In this document: piece by piece, positions 11,011 to 20,392 of the stretch
Layout of the letters: every line of letters starts with the position of its first letter
Numbering within the stretch: position 1 is the first letter of the stretch
Source of the DNA: Devosia sp.
Lineage (GTDB): Bacteria > Pseudomonadota > Alphaproteobacteria > Rhizobiales > Devosiaceae
NCBI RefSeq assembly: GCF_024707125.1
Contig: NZ_JANQAH010000007.1
Span: 620,001 to 684,000, forward strand
Direction of reading: 5' to 3'
Length of the DNA stretch: 64,000 bases
Notes under the pieces: generated by a model
What the model was told of the DNA's origin: nothing
Seen by the model: the letters and a program-made list of their open reading frames with translations, nothing else
Databases searched by the model: none
Translations under genes and position numbers: made by a program

Positions 11011-11110
11011 CCGCAGAGGGTAACGTCTGCTTACCTATCGGTTGCTTGTGCGGGGCAAAAACTGATACCTCTGCGGTCATCAATCGGCACCGCTGGAGGT
11101 GCTGCCCCGC
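11011..11110 (+). promoter_or_regulatory. Candidate gltA leader with pseudoknot-like interleaved stems
   Basis: Two perfect complementary pairs interlock: CCGCAGAGG (11011-11019) with CCTCTGCGG (11068-11076), and GCGGGGCA (11050-11057) with TGCCCCGC (11103-11110). The 5' arm of the second pair sits in the loop of the first, which is the topology of an H-type pseudoknot. A small hairpin GCACC/GGTGC (11087-11102) fits in between. The gltA ribosome-binding site follows at about 11144. An alternative is that the repeats are DNA operators around a promoter, since TTGCTT and TACCTC with an 18-base gap also occur here. Confidence 0.45.
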
Positions 11111-11155
11111 TTCACCTCCCTTCCCTCGGAGCGTGGGCAAAACGAGGAGAGCTCA

Positions 11156-12445
11156 ATGACCGAAAAAGTCGCCAAACTCATCGTCGGAGACCAGACCGTC
11201 GAATTTCCAATCCTGAGCGGAACCGTGGGTCCGGATGTCGTCGACATCCGCTCGCTCTACGCCAAGACGGGGCTGTTCACCTACGATCCGGGCTTTACCT
11301 CGACGGCGGCCTGCGACAGCGCCATCACCTATATCGATGGTGACAAGGGCGAACTCCTCTATCGGGGCTACCCGATCGAACAGCTCGCCGAAAAGTCGAA
11401 CTATCTCGAAGTCTGCTACCTGCTGCTCTACGGCAACCTGCCGACCAAGGCGCAGTTCAAGGAATTCGAAGAGCTCGTGACGCGCCACACCATGGTGCAC
11501 GAGCAGATGCACTACTTCTATCGTGGCTTCCGTCGCGATGCGCACCCGATGGCCGTGATGACTGGCGTCGTCGGCGCAATGGCCGCCTTCTACCACGACT
11601 CGACTGATATCAACGATCCGCAGCAGCGCGAGATCGCCTCGATCCGCATGATCGCCAAGATCCCGACGCTCGCGGCAATGGCCTACAAGTACTCGGTCGG
11701 TCAGCCCTTCGTGTATCCGCGCAACGATCTCGACTACGCATCGAACTTCCTCCACATGTGCTTCTCGGTACCGGCGGAAGAATACAAGGTGAACCCGGAA
11801 ATCGCCCGTGCGATGGACCTGATCTTCACCCTGCATGCTGACCACGAGCAGAACGCCTCGACCTCGACCGTTCGTCTCTCGGGCTCGTCCGATGCCAACC
11901 CCTTCGCCTGTATCGCTGCCGGCGTTGCTTGCCTCTGGGGCCCTGCCCATGGCGGCGCCAACGAAGCCGCGCTCAACATGCTGCGCGAAATCGGTACGGT
12001 TGATCGCATTCCGGAATATATCGCCCGCGCCAAGGACAAGAACGATCCGTTCCGCCTGATGGGCTTTGGTCACCGCGTCTACAAGAACTATGATCCGCGC
12101 GCCAAGGTCATGCAGGAAACTGCAAACCGCGTGTTGGACTTGCTCGGCGTCGAAAACAACCCGACGCTGCAGGTGGCCAAGGAACTTGAACGTATCGCGC
12201 TGTCCGACCCGTACTTCGTCGACCGCAAGCTCTATCCGAACGTCGACTTCTATTCGGGCGTCATCCTTGATGCCATCGGCTTCCCGACTTCGATGTTCAC
12301 CGTGCTCTTCGCCGTGGCCCGTACCGTTGGCTGGATCAGCCAGTGGAAGGAAATGATCGGCGACCCGCAAAAGAAGATCGGCCGCCCGCGCCAGCTCTAT
12401 AACGGCTCGGTGGCGCGCGACTATTCCGAGATCGGCACCCGCTGA
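11156..12445 (+). CDS. gltA: Citrate synthase
   Basis: Condenses oxaloacetate and acetyl-CoA to citrate, the entry step of the TCA cycle. The 429-residue product is a type II (hexameric) citrate synthase with the catalytic histidine segments [15 protein letters not shown] and [17 protein letters not shown], the latter also containing the C-terminal active-site region, and [14 protein letters not shown] set the start at 11156 because AGGAGAG lies directly upstream and the protein begins [12 protein letters not shown] as usual for this order. A strong terminator follows 20 bp after the stop. The unusual inverted repeats upstream suggest regulated expression. Confidence 0.96.
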   Translation: MTEKVAKLIVGDQTVEFPILSGTVGPDVVDIRSLYAKTGLFTYDPGFTSTAACDSAITYIDGDKGELLYRGYPIEQLAEKSNYLEVCYLLLYGNLPTKAQFKEFEELVTRHTMVHEQMHYFYRGFRRDAHPMAVMTGVVGAMAAFYHDSTDINDPQQREIASIRMIAKIPTLAAMAYKYSVGQPFVYPRNDLDYASNFLHMCFSVPAEEYKVNPEIARAMDLIFTLHADHEQNASTSTVRLSGSSDANPFACIAAGVACLWGPAHGGANEAALNMLREIGTVDRIPEYIARAKDKNDPFRLMGFGHRVYKNYDPRAKVMQETANRVLDLLGVENNPTLQVAKELERIALSDPYFVDRKLYPNVDFYSGVILDAIGFPTSMFTVLFAVARTVGWISQWKEMIGDPQKKIGRPRQLYNGSVARDYSEIGTR

Positions 12446-12463
12446 TCTCGTCGCCAAAATGAA

Positions 12464-12495
12464 AATGACCCCGCTTCGGCGGGGTCATTTGTTTT
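12464..12495 (+). terminator. Rho-independent terminator between gltA and lpxB
   Basis: AATGACCCCGC and GCGGGGTCATT form an 11-bp stem around a TTCG tetraloop (12464-12489), followed by TTGTTTT. Read on the minus strand the hairpin is also followed by T-rich sequence, so it probably terminates both gltA and the convergent lpxB operon. Confidence 0.88.
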
Positions 12496-12524
12496 GGGCT
12501 CTCGAATTGTGCTGGCCAGATGGC

Positions 12525-13655
12525 TCAGGGAGCGTCGTGCCAGTGGTGAAGCACGCGCTCTGCCGGATTGACACGCGGGTCTTCGTCCGTGCCGTCTTCC
12601 ATCATCTTCCGGATCGTCTTGAACCCTTCGAACTGAGCAAGGCCTTCACCATCATCCAAATGGCTGCGCACTGCTGAAACCAGCGCGTCGGCATCCGGTT
12701 CAAGCTGCAGGATCTCGGGTACCAGTGGCCTATCCAGCAGGATATTGGGCAGCGAGGCATACTTGACCTTGAATCTCACCCAAAGCCTTGCCTGGCCCTT
12801 GTCGGCGACATAGGTGGTCACCATGGGCACCCCGGCCAGGGCCAGTTCGAGCGTCACGGTTCCGGTGGCGGCGACAGCAACCACGGCGCTTGCCATAGCT
12901 GCAGCCTTGCGCTCTTCGCCGGTGATGACTTCGACTTTGGCGGGCCAATCGGTCACGCGCTCCTTAACCGTAGCTTCAAGCCGGCGCGGCGTGGGCAGAA
13001 CGAAACCGCTGATCCGGGGATGAGACGCGAGGTTCTCGACGACTGCCCGCATCATCGGCAAGTGGCGTCGCAGTTCGCCGTCGCGGCTGCCGGGCAAAAG
13101 CAGCATCGGCCCGCGCTCCGGAACAGCCGAACGGAACGCAAGGGCGCTGGCGGCGGGATGGCCGACATAATGCGTTTCCGGCCCGTCCACGCTACGCATG
13201 AATGCAGGTTCAAAAGGCAGAACCGCCATCACTTCGCGGAAATGCGGCTTCAGGTGTTGCGCCCGCTCCGGCTTCCAGGCCCAGACGGCCGGCGCCACGC
13301 AAAGCAGAACGGGGATATCGGGAGCGGCCTTGCAGACCTGCTTGGCGACGATCGAGGAGAAGACCTGCGCATCGACAAGCACAACCACGTCGGGCCGCGT
13401 ACGGACAATGGCCTTCGCGACTTGCCGAGCGCGCCAGAGAAGCTTGGGGAGCCGCGGAAGCACATCGGCCCAGCCCATGACCGACAGCTCGTTCATGTCG
13501 AAGAGCGATTTGATGCCGACCGCTGCGAGAGCATCCCCGCCGACACCGCTAACGTCGACCGCCACCCGTTCGCGCAGTCGGTTCACCAGGTCGGCGCCGA
13601 TCCGATCGCCCGAAGGCTCGCCGGCGAGTACAAAAAGCCGCAACTCGGGCGACAC
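12525..13655 (-). CDS. lpxB: Lipid-A-disaccharide synthase
   Basis: A 376-residue GT19 glycosyltransferase that joins lipid X to UDP-2,3-diacylglucosamine to make lipid A disaccharide at the inner face of the membrane. The family start LFVLAGEPSGDRIGADLV, VAPAVWAWKPER, LLLPGSRDGELRRH and the C-terminal ATGTVTLELALAGVPMV motif are all present. Translation starts at a GTG that directly abuts the lpxA stop codon (TAAGTG), with an AGGA site inside the end of lpxA. It is the last gene of the lipid A run. The gene for LpxI, often located between lpxA and lpxB in this order, is absent here. Confidence 0.93.
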   Translation of the reverse strand: MSPELRLFVLAGEPSGDRIGADLVNRLRERVAVDVSGVGGDALAAVGIKSLFDMNELSVMGWADVLPRLPKLLWRARQVAKAIVRTRPDVVVLVDAQVFSSIVAKQVCKAAPDIPVLLCVAPAVWAWKPERAQHLKPHFREVMAVLPFEPAFMRSVDGPETHYVGHPAASALAFRSAVPERGPMLLLPGSRDGELRRHLPMMRAVVENLASHPRISGFVLPTPRRLEATVKERVTDWPAKVEVITGEERKAAAMASAVVAVAATGTVTLELALAGVPMVTTYVADKGQARLWVRFKVKYASLPNILLDRPLVPEILQLEPDADALVSAVRSHLDDGEGLAQFEGFKTIRKMMEDGTDEDPRVNPAERVLHHWHDAP

Positions 13656-14465
13656 TTATTCCTCTTCCGAGCCTGCACGCGGCAAGCAGAGCGGGCGGTC
13701 TTTTGCGGTCGCGATGAACGTTACCACGTCCTGTACGAGGCTCGCGTCCTTGAACATCACCGCCGCGTCGTCGACGCGCTCGCGCAGCGTGCCTTCGCTT
13801 GAAAAGATCATGCGATAGGCAGCGCGCAGCGTGTGGATGGCTTCGCGGTCGAATCCGGAGCGCTTGAGCCCTACCAGATTGAGACCTGCAAGGCGGGCAC
13901 GATTGCCGATAGCCATGCCATAGGGAATGACGTCGTTGTCGATCATGCTATGGGCGCCGATAAAGGCATGGGCGCCGATGCGCACAAACTGGTGCACGGC
14001 GCACATGCCGCCGAAGCGGACATAATCGCCGATGACCGTATGTCCGGCGACGCCGACATAATTCGCCAGGACGACATTGTTGCCGACGTGTGCGTCATGC
14101 GCGACATGGCTGCAAGCCATCAGCAGGCAGTCATTGCCGATCTTGGTCAGCATGCCGCCGCCTTCGGTGCCCGGATTGATGGTCACCGACTCGCGAATGG
14201 TGCAGCGCTCGCCGATTTCGACGCGCGATGCTTCGCCGTGGAACTTCAGGTCCTGTGGCTGGTGACCGACGGAGGCGAAAGGAAAAATCCTCGTGCCAGC
14301 GCCGATGGTCGTATTGCCTTCAACGACAACGTGGGAAATCAGCTCGACATTGTCGCGTAGGACAACATGCTCGCCCACCATGCAGTAAGGACCGATCTTG
14401 ACGCCGGCCCCAAGTTGCGCGCCGCTAGCGACAATCGCTGTCGGATGAACAACGATATCGCTCAC
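13656..14465 (-). CDS. lpxA: UDP-N-acetylglucosamine acyltransferase
   Basis: A 269-residue left-handed beta-helix acyltransferase that transfers a 3-hydroxyacyl chain to UDP-GlcNAc, the first step of lipid A synthesis. Hexapeptide repeats start at the N-terminus (VVHPTAIVASGAQLGAGVKI) and run to about residue 190, with the catalytic histidine in the CSHVAHDAHVGN segment, followed by the helical C-terminal domain. The start overlaps the end of fabZ by four bases, so the genes are coupled. Confidence 0.95.
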   Translation of the reverse strand: MSDIVVHPTAIVASGAQLGAGVKIGPYCMVGEHVVLRDNVELISHVVVEGNTTIGAGTRIFPFASVGHQPQDLKFHGEASRVEIGERCTIRESVTINPGTEGGGMLTKIGNDCLLMACSHVAHDAHVGNNVVLANYVGVAGHTVIGDYVRFGGMCAVHQFVRIGAHAFIGAHSMIDNDVIPYGMAIGNRARLAGLNLVGLKRSGFDREAIHTLRAAYRMIFSSEGTLRERVDDAAVMFKDASLVQDVVTFIATAKDRPLCLPRAGSEEE

Positions 14466-14938
14466 TCGGTCGCCTCGACAATCATGGCAGTCAGCTCGGC
14501 TTCGGCGATAACGGCGCCGTTCACCTTGGCTTCGGCCTTGTAGCGGCCCACCGTGCGGCGACGGTGCAGCTTGGAGATGTGATACTCGATCGTATCGCCA
14601 GGCCCCGCCGGCTTGCGGAAGCGAGCACTGTCAATGCCAAGCAACATGACGATGCTCTTGCTATCAGCCGTCGCGTCGTACTTGATGACAATGGCGCCAG
14701 CCGTCTGCGCCATACCTTCGAGGATCAGCACGCCGGGGAAGATCGGATTGTTCGGGAAATGACCCTGGAAGATCGGCTCGTTGAAGGTGACGTTCTTGAT
14801 GCCGACGGCTGACTCGTCGCCATTGATATCAACGATGCGGTCAATCATCAGCATGGGATAACGATGTGGCAGAGCCAGGAGGATATCCTGAATGCTCATG
14901 GCATCGAGTTCAGTCGTCGCGCCTACGGTGTCCGTCAT
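14462..14938 (-). CDS. fabZ: 3-hydroxyacyl-ACP dehydratase FabZ
   Basis: A 158-residue hot-dog-fold dehydratase that removes water from 3-hydroxyacyl-ACP in fatty acid elongation. The catalytic region shows LLALPHRYPMLMIDRI near residue 25 and the FQGHFPNNPIFPGVLILEGM motif, with the active-site His and Glu. It sits between lpxD and lpxA, as usual, and overlaps both genes by four bases, linking fatty acid and lipid A precursor supply, which compete for 3-hydroxymyristoyl-ACP. Confidence 0.95.
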   Translation of the reverse strand: MTDTVGATTELDAMSIQDILLALPHRYPMLMIDRIVDINGDESAVGIKNVTFNEPIFQGHFPNNPIFPGVLILEGMAQTAGAIVIKYDATADSKSIVMLLGIDSARFRKPAGPGDTIEYHISKLHRRRTVGRYKAEAKVNGAVIAEAELTAMIVEATE

Positions 14939-15963
14939 CCCCGCTTGTTCCCTTTTGCCAATTTCCGCAACGTGGCGAGCTCTCGCCAGAAATCCGTCAA
15001 CTCCTGCGCCGGCGCGCCACCAAGTTTGGAGCCTGCCGGCCAGTCCTTAGTTACTGCTGCGCGGCCGAAAATAGTCGTACCCGCGCCGATACGCAAATGC
15101 CCCGAGGTGCCGACGCCGCCGCCCATCAGGACACTATCCTCCACGATGGTCGATCCGGACAGACCACTCTGGGCGGCAATCAGGCAATTGCGGCCAATGC
15201 GGCAATTATGTCCGATCTGCACCTGATTATCGATCTTCGTGCCGTCGCCGATAACCGTGTCGCCAAGGGCGCCGCGATCCACCGTGCTATTTGCGCCGAT
15301 TTCGACGCGATCCTGAATGATAACACGACCCAATTGCGGGATCTTGCGGTTGGCCATGCCGTGGTCGAGCCAACCAAAGCCTTCTGTACCGATCCGTACA
15401 CCGGAGTGCAGGACGACATCATTACCCAGATGCGCGCAATCAATGGTGCAATTGGCAGCGATGATGCTGTTGCGTCCAATGGTGACGCCCGGGCCGATAA
15501 CAGTATTGGCCCCGATGATCGTGCCGCGGCCGATTTCAACGCCATTGCCGATGACGACGTTCGAACCAATGGTCACGTCACGTTCGAATATCGGCGCGCC
15601 AAGGTCCTCGCGGCCACCCGCGATAGCTGCCCTGGTGCTCGCCGGATAAAGACGATCCAGAATTTCGGTGAAGAGATGATGCGCTCGCGGCGCCACGATG
15701 GCCACGGCGCCGGGTGGCACGCTGTCCTTTAGGGACGGATGCACAATAGCAAAACCCGCCGCCGTCCGGCGCAGGTCTTCGGCATATGATACATGAGCGG
15801 CAAGTACGAGATCCTGGGGTCCGGCAAGTTCAAGCTCGGAAACGCCGCCTACTACACGGTCGGCATCGGCAAGTCCCGCAGCCACATCGGCATGCCCGAG
15901 TTCGGTCAGCAGCGCGCCAACAGCAATCGGTCCGGAAAATCGGTGAAATCGAGTATCGACCAT
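14935..15963 (-). CDS. lpxD: UDP-3-O-acylglucosamine N-acyltransferase
   Basis: A 342-residue beta-helix acyltransferase that adds the N-linked hydroxyacyl chain in the third step of lipid A synthesis. An N-terminal uridine-binding domain (about 1-100) precedes a long series of hexapeptide repeats such as IGNGVEIGRGTIIGANTVIG and a conserved QIGHNCRIGRNCLIAAQSGL stretch with the catalytic histidine. A terminator-like hairpin separates it from bamA upstream, while downstream it overlaps fabZ. No skp gene lies between bamA and lpxD. Confidence 0.94.
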   Translation of the reverse strand: MVDTRFHRFSGPIAVGALLTELGHADVAAGLADADRVVGGVSELELAGPQDLVLAAHVSYAEDLRRTAAGFAIVHPSLKDSVPPGAVAIVAPRAHHLFTEILDRLYPASTRAAIAGGREDLGAPIFERDVTIGSNVVIGNGVEIGRGTIIGANTVIGPGVTIGRNSIIAANCTIDCAHLGNDVVLHSGVRIGTEGFGWLDHGMANRKIPQLGRVIIQDRVEIGANSTVDRGALGDTVIGDGTKIDNQVQIGHNCRIGRNCLIAAQSGLSGSTIVEDSVLMGGGVGTSGHLRIGAGTTIFGRAAVTKDWPAGSKLGGAPAQELTDFWRELATLRKLAKGNKRG

Positions 15964-15974
15964 GAGATCACTTC

Positions 15975-16009
15975 AAAAGAAAAGCCGCGGAGCTACCGCC
16001 CCGCGGCTT
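15975..16009 (-). terminator. Terminator or attenuator between bamA and lpxD
   Basis: On the minus strand AAGCCGCGG and CCGCGGCTT form a 9-bp stem with a 10-base loop, followed by TTCTTTT. It lies between the bamA stop and the lpxD start, so it may reduce read-through from bamA into the lipid A genes. Confidence 0.7.
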
Positions 16010-16034
16010 GATGACTTCTTTCACGTTGCCCGTA

Positions 16035-18171
16035 CTAGAGCAAGGTCTGAAGCGTGATCTGGAAGACCTGGGTACGGTCTGCCGTCGATTTGTTGAGCAC
16101 GTGCGAGACGTCGCCGCGCAGCGGGCCGAACGGCGAGTCCCAGATAAGCGACGCACCGATGGAGGTGCGAAGCGGCACATCCTGGCTCAGCGGATCCACA
16201 GTGCCGGTACCGGTGCCCGGCAGACCGTCAATCCAGGCGGCGTCAGCCCAAAGCGCACCGCTCAGGCCGTAGCTCTCGGGAAGAGCCGGAATGGGGAACT
16301 CGATTTCGGCAGAAACGGCCGCGTACATGGTCGCGCCGAGATATTCGCTGTTACCCGATGCGTTTGCTGCCAAACGTGGGCCAACGCCGCGGCCTTCGAA
16401 ACCACGAATAATGCTTGAACCCGGCATGAACGCTTCAACAGCGTGAACAGAGCCACCGTTGAGGCTGTTGACCACACCGGCCTGGCCACGAACGCTGGCA
16501 ACGATGCCGCTATCGTCGAGAACCGGCAAGAAGTAACGGCCGCGTGCTTCGGTCTTCAGCAGGTTGTGGTCCCAGCCAATATACTGCTGGGTGAAGGTTG
16601 CGTAGAGCCCTTCGGTCGGGTCCTTGACGTCGTCAAGGCCGTTCCAGGTCAACGTATAGCCAATAAAGGCCTTGTTGAATTCCTGAGCATCATTGACCAG
16701 AGCCGACTTATAGGCCGGGTTGTCCTTGACGTCGGAGATGACCTTACGCTCGTAACCGCCGAAAAGCGTCGCATTGAGTGCACTGGTGATCGGCACGCCG
16801 AAACGCACCTGGCCACCAGTCGACTGCGAACCGTAGAAGCTAGCCGTCGTCTCGTCCGAAATACGGTGATAGGCATCAAAGCCAGCCGACACCTTGAGCC
16901 CCATGAAACGCGGCTCGGTGAAGGAGAAGTCGAAGGTACGGCCCGACTGCGATGCGCCGATGGCAGCACGCAGGTACTGACCACGACCAAGGAAATTGCG
17001 CTCGGTCAGCGAAACTTCGCCCAGGATCCCGTCGCTGGTCGAATAGCCGGCGCTGGCGCCATATTCGCCCGTCGAGGTTTCGGTCACGTTGATGTTGAGA
17101 ACCACCTTGTCAGGCGAAGAGCCTGGCGCGGTCGTGACTTCAACCTTGGAGAAGAATCCGAGGTTCTGGATGGCTTCGCGACCACGGATGACCATGGAGC
17201 GATTGAACGGATCGCCTTCACCAAAGGCCAGTTCGCGGCGAACAACGAAGTCGCGCGTCTTGGTATTGCCGGTGATGTTGATGCGTTCGACATAGATGCG
17301 CGCGCCTTCGTCGACCAGGTAGGTCACGTTGAAGGTGCCGGTCGCAACGTCGCGATCAAGGCGAGCACGAACGTCCGCGAAGGAATAACCCTGAGTCGTG
17401 GCCTCGTAAGCCATGTCCTCGATGGTTTCCTGCAGGTTCGAGACGGAGTACTGAGCACCCTTGCCGGTCTGGACGGTTGAGCGCAGCACGTCGGTGTTCA
17501 GGCCGTTGATGCTGGTTTCGATACCGACATTGCCAAACTGGTAGCGCTGGCCTTCATTGACCGTGAAGTTGATGAAGTACGCGTTACGCGCAGCATCATA
17601 CTCGGCAACCGAGGTCACCTGCGCGTCGGGATAGCCGCGATCTCGCGTAGTAGAGACGGAGACGCTCGCGATCGACCGCCAGCTTCTGCTCATCATAGGT
17701 ATCATCACGAAGGAGCCAGCTCAGAATGCCGGTTTCCTTGGTGAGCATGGCACCCTTGAGGTTGCCGCTGCTGATTGCATTATTACCGGTGAAGTTGACC
17801 GCTGCGATGCCCGCGCGTTCACCTTCATTGACCTGGAAGACCACGCGAACGCGGCCATCAGCAGTCGGCTCCGTACGCGACGTCACCGTCACGCCGAGGA
17901 AGCCGTCGCGATCATAGGCCTGACGAATGCTTTCAACGTCGGCCGCAACGCGCTGCGAGGTATAGATGCCGGAGGCAGAGACATCGACCATTGCAAGGAG
18001 CTGCGCGTCGGAGAAGCGCCGGTTACCCTCAAACAGGACCGAACCGACCAACTGCTCCTGAGCTTGCGCAGCGACGACGCCCAGCACGGGGATCCCGGCA
18101 CCGACCATTGGGCTCGCACCCATAATCGCGATCACCGAGACAGCGCCACGCAACAGCTTGGGGTTAATCAT
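16035..18171 (-). CDS. bamA: Outer membrane protein assembly factor BamA (frameshifted in this sequence)
   Basis: Core of the BAM complex, which folds and inserts beta-barrel proteins into the outer membrane. A signal peptide (about residues 1-38, ending AQAQEQ) is followed by POTRA domains recognisable by their starts: VGSVLFEGN, IAAVNFTGN, FGNVGIETS and VERINITGN. The barrel then runs to a typical end, VFQITLQTLL, with the family GFEGRGVGPR loop. The frame breaks near 17641-17645; removing one base restores LRLYYADRGYPDAQ, the conserved LxxYYxDRGY segment of POTRA3. The repaired protein is about 711 residues. The gene is essential, so the break is most likely a sequencing error. The first visible POTRA aligns with POTRA2 of E. 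coli, so POTRA1 seems to be missing. Confidence 0.9.
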
Positions 18172-18352
18172 ATTGTTATTGCCTTCTGCGACCTGCCCGG
18201 AGAATCGTCATACGCCGCTCCCCCAAGCTAACTCCATTGGAGTGTTTTACTGTTTTTTTAACCACGGACAAGCGGTAAGCCCGGACGCAGTTAGCAATTC
18301 ATTGGCGCGCGTGTATTCGTGCAACACCTTGCGAACCAAGGTTAACCAAGGT

Positions 18353-19495
18353 TTAGCGCAAGATGCCAAAATGGTCGAAAACCGTGTCGTTGAACAGGGT
18401 AAAAACCATCAAGGCCAGCACCAGGGCGAAGCCGAAGCGAAATCCTATCTCTTGCACGCGCATGCTGAGAGGGCGTCCGCGAACGGCCTCGATGAGATAG
18501 TATAAGAGATGGCCGCCGTCGAGCATGGGAACGGGTAAAAGATTGAATATCCCAATGTTCAGAGACAGAAGCGCCATCAGGTTGATAAGGGCGATGACGC
18601 CCAGCGTAGCCACTTCGCCCGAAACCTTGGCGACCTTCACCGGTCCGCTCAGCTGCTGAACATCCCCTCGACCGACGAAAAAGTCACCCAGGAACGCGGC
18701 CGTGCGCTGCACGATGAAGCGGATTTCCTCGAACGTCATGCCAATCGCCTCGACGGGTCCGGGGCGATAAAGCTGGATATCGGCTGCTTCAATATTTCGA
18801 GCAACGCCTATCCGGCCGATGCGCTGATCATTGCCGAAGCGATCCTGAATCACCACCGGCTCAGGCACGAGCCGAAGCGTGTCCGTCGACCCGCCGCGCT
18901 CGATTTCGATCACCACCTCACGGGCCGGGCTGGTAGCGACGTAGCGCTGGAAATCCTCGAAACCACGAACGACATAGCCGTCCACGGACAGAATCGTATC
19001 GCCGGGCTCAAAGCCAGCGGCCTCGGCAACAGAGCCCGAGACAACCTCGCCGATGACCGCGGGCACCGTTTCGCGCCCGTAGCCAAGCAGAAGTGCGTAG
19101 AGAATCAGGAATGTCAGAAGCACGTTGGCAATCGGGCCTGCCGCCACGATGGCGATGCGCTGCCAGACGGATTTATTGACGAACAGCCGCGGCGCCAGCT
19201 CCGGGTCCCGAAGCTCTGCTGCAGTGGGGTCCGGCATGCTCGACGCATTCATGTCGCCGGCAAAGCGGACATAGCCGCCAAGGGGAATTGCCGAAATCTT
19301 CCAGCGCGTGCCGTGACGATCGTTCCAGCCGATGAGTTCGCGACCAAAGCCGATGGAAAAGGCCTGAATGGCGACCCCGTTCCAGCGCGCGACAAGGTAG
19401 TGCCCCATTTCGTGGACGAAGACGATGACGGTCAAAACGGCCAGAAACGGAATGACGTAGGACAGAAGCCAGGCCACAAATTCAAACATCGTCAT
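18353..19495 (-). CDS. rseP: Site-2 zinc metalloprotease RseP
   Basis: A 380-residue inner-membrane intramembrane protease that cleaves anti-sigma factors and remnant signal peptides. The zinc site HEMGH is near residue 28 within the first membrane segment; a PDZ domain occupies about 120-200 (GDTILSVDGYVVRGFEDFQ), and the C-terminal LPVPMLDGGHLLYYLIE carries the third zinc ligand. Only one PDZ domain is clear. It lies between cdsA and bamA as in most Gram-negative bacteria, in the same direction, consistent with envelope-stress control of outer-membrane assembly. Confidence 0.94.
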   Translation of the reverse strand: MTMFEFVAWLLSYVIPFLAVLTVIVFVHEMGHYLVARWNGVAIQAFSIGFGRELIGWNDRHGTRWKISAIPLGGYVRFAGDMNASSMPDPTAAELRDPELAPRLFVNKSVWQRIAIVAAGPIANVLLTFLILYALLLGYGRETVPAVIGEVVSGSVAEAAGFEPGDTILSVDGYVVRGFEDFQRYVATSPAREVVIEIERGGSTDTLRLVPEPVVIQDRFGNDQRIGRIGVARNIEAADIQLYRPGPVEAIGMTFEEIRFIVQRTAAFLGDFFVGRGDVQQLSGPVKVAKVSGEVATLGVIALINLMALLSLNIGIFNLLPVPMLDGGHLLYYLIEAVRGRPLSMRVQEIGFRFGFALVLALMVFTLFNDTVFDHFGILR

Positions 19496-19531
19496 TCCCG
19501 ATCTGAGGCAGCAACGCCGCCTGCGCGGTGA

Positions 19532-20392
19532 TCACCAATAGAGCAGTCCCTCGGCCACCGAGCCGATGCCGCCGTGCAATGCGCCGACGATCAAGACCAG
19601 AATGATGCCGAATGTGAGGCTATCAAGCCGATCCATCAAGCCGCCATGGCCGGGGATAATGTCGCCGCTGTCCTTGATCCGGAAATGCCGTTTCACGGCA
19701 CTTTCGCTGAGATCGCCCAATTGGCCGAGAATGCTGATAGACAACGAGATCAACAGACCTATCCACCAGGGGGAATCGGTCAGGACGACCCAGACCAGCA
19801 AGCCCGCCCCGGAGCCAAGGGCAAGGCCGCCCAGAGCACCTGACCATGTCTTTGAGGGCGAAATGCTCGGAACCAGTTTCTCGCCGCCAATCTGGCGACC
19901 GGTGAAGAAAGCTGCGGAATCAGTCATCCACACGACAGTGCCAAGGAAGATGCCTGCCCAAATGCCCGCTACGCCGTCGCCACGCATCAGCACGGCCGAC
20001 AGAATCAACACGCCGAACAGGACGAGACCGGCGGCCCGCCAGAAGAAAAGTTCGCGCCCCATGAAGGCAGCAACCACGCATGCAAGCGCGATGGCTCCAA
20101 CGAGCCCCCAAACACCCAGCAACGGAAAAATCAGACCGGAGAGACCGACCAGCCCGATCAGTGCCATGCCCGGCATGGTCAGCGGCGCCCGCGAAACCAT
20201 TGTCTCCCATTCGCGATAGGCGCCCGCATAGACGGCCCCCACCACGCCAGAGAAAAAGTAGCTGCCAAGATAGAGTGCGGTCGCTGTAACGGCGATCAGC
20301 ACCATGGCCGACGCGAAACGTGGGCCGACATCTGCCCAATTGCGACGTTGGGGTTCAGGAGGCTTGGGTGAAGGTGCGCCTGGCTCCATCAA
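19532..20392 (-). CDS. cdsA: Phosphatidate cytidylyltransferase
   Basis: A 286-residue polytopic enzyme that converts phosphatidic acid and CTP to CDP-diacylglycerol, the precursor of all phospholipids here. The C-terminal signature is intact: SPSKTWSGALGG, then KRHFRIKDSGDIIPGHGGLM followed by DRLDSLTF. About eight hydrophobic segments precede it. The start overlaps the uppS stop by four bases. It is a standard member of the frr-uppS-cdsA-rseP run. Confidence 0.93.
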   Translation of the reverse strand: MMEPGAPSPKPPEPQRRNWADVGPRFASAMVLIAVTATALYLGSYFFSGVVGAVYAGAYREWETMVSRAPLTMPGMALIGLVGLSGLIFPLLGVWGLVGAIALACVVAAFMGRELFFWRAAGLVLFGVLILSAVLMRGDGVAGIWAGIFLGTVVWMTDSAAFFTGRQIGGEKLVPSISPSKTWSGALGGLALGSGAGLLVWVVLTDSPWWIGLLISLSISILGQLGDLSESAVKRHFRIKDSGDIIPGHGGLMDRLDSLTFGIILVLIVGALHGGIGSVAEGLLYW

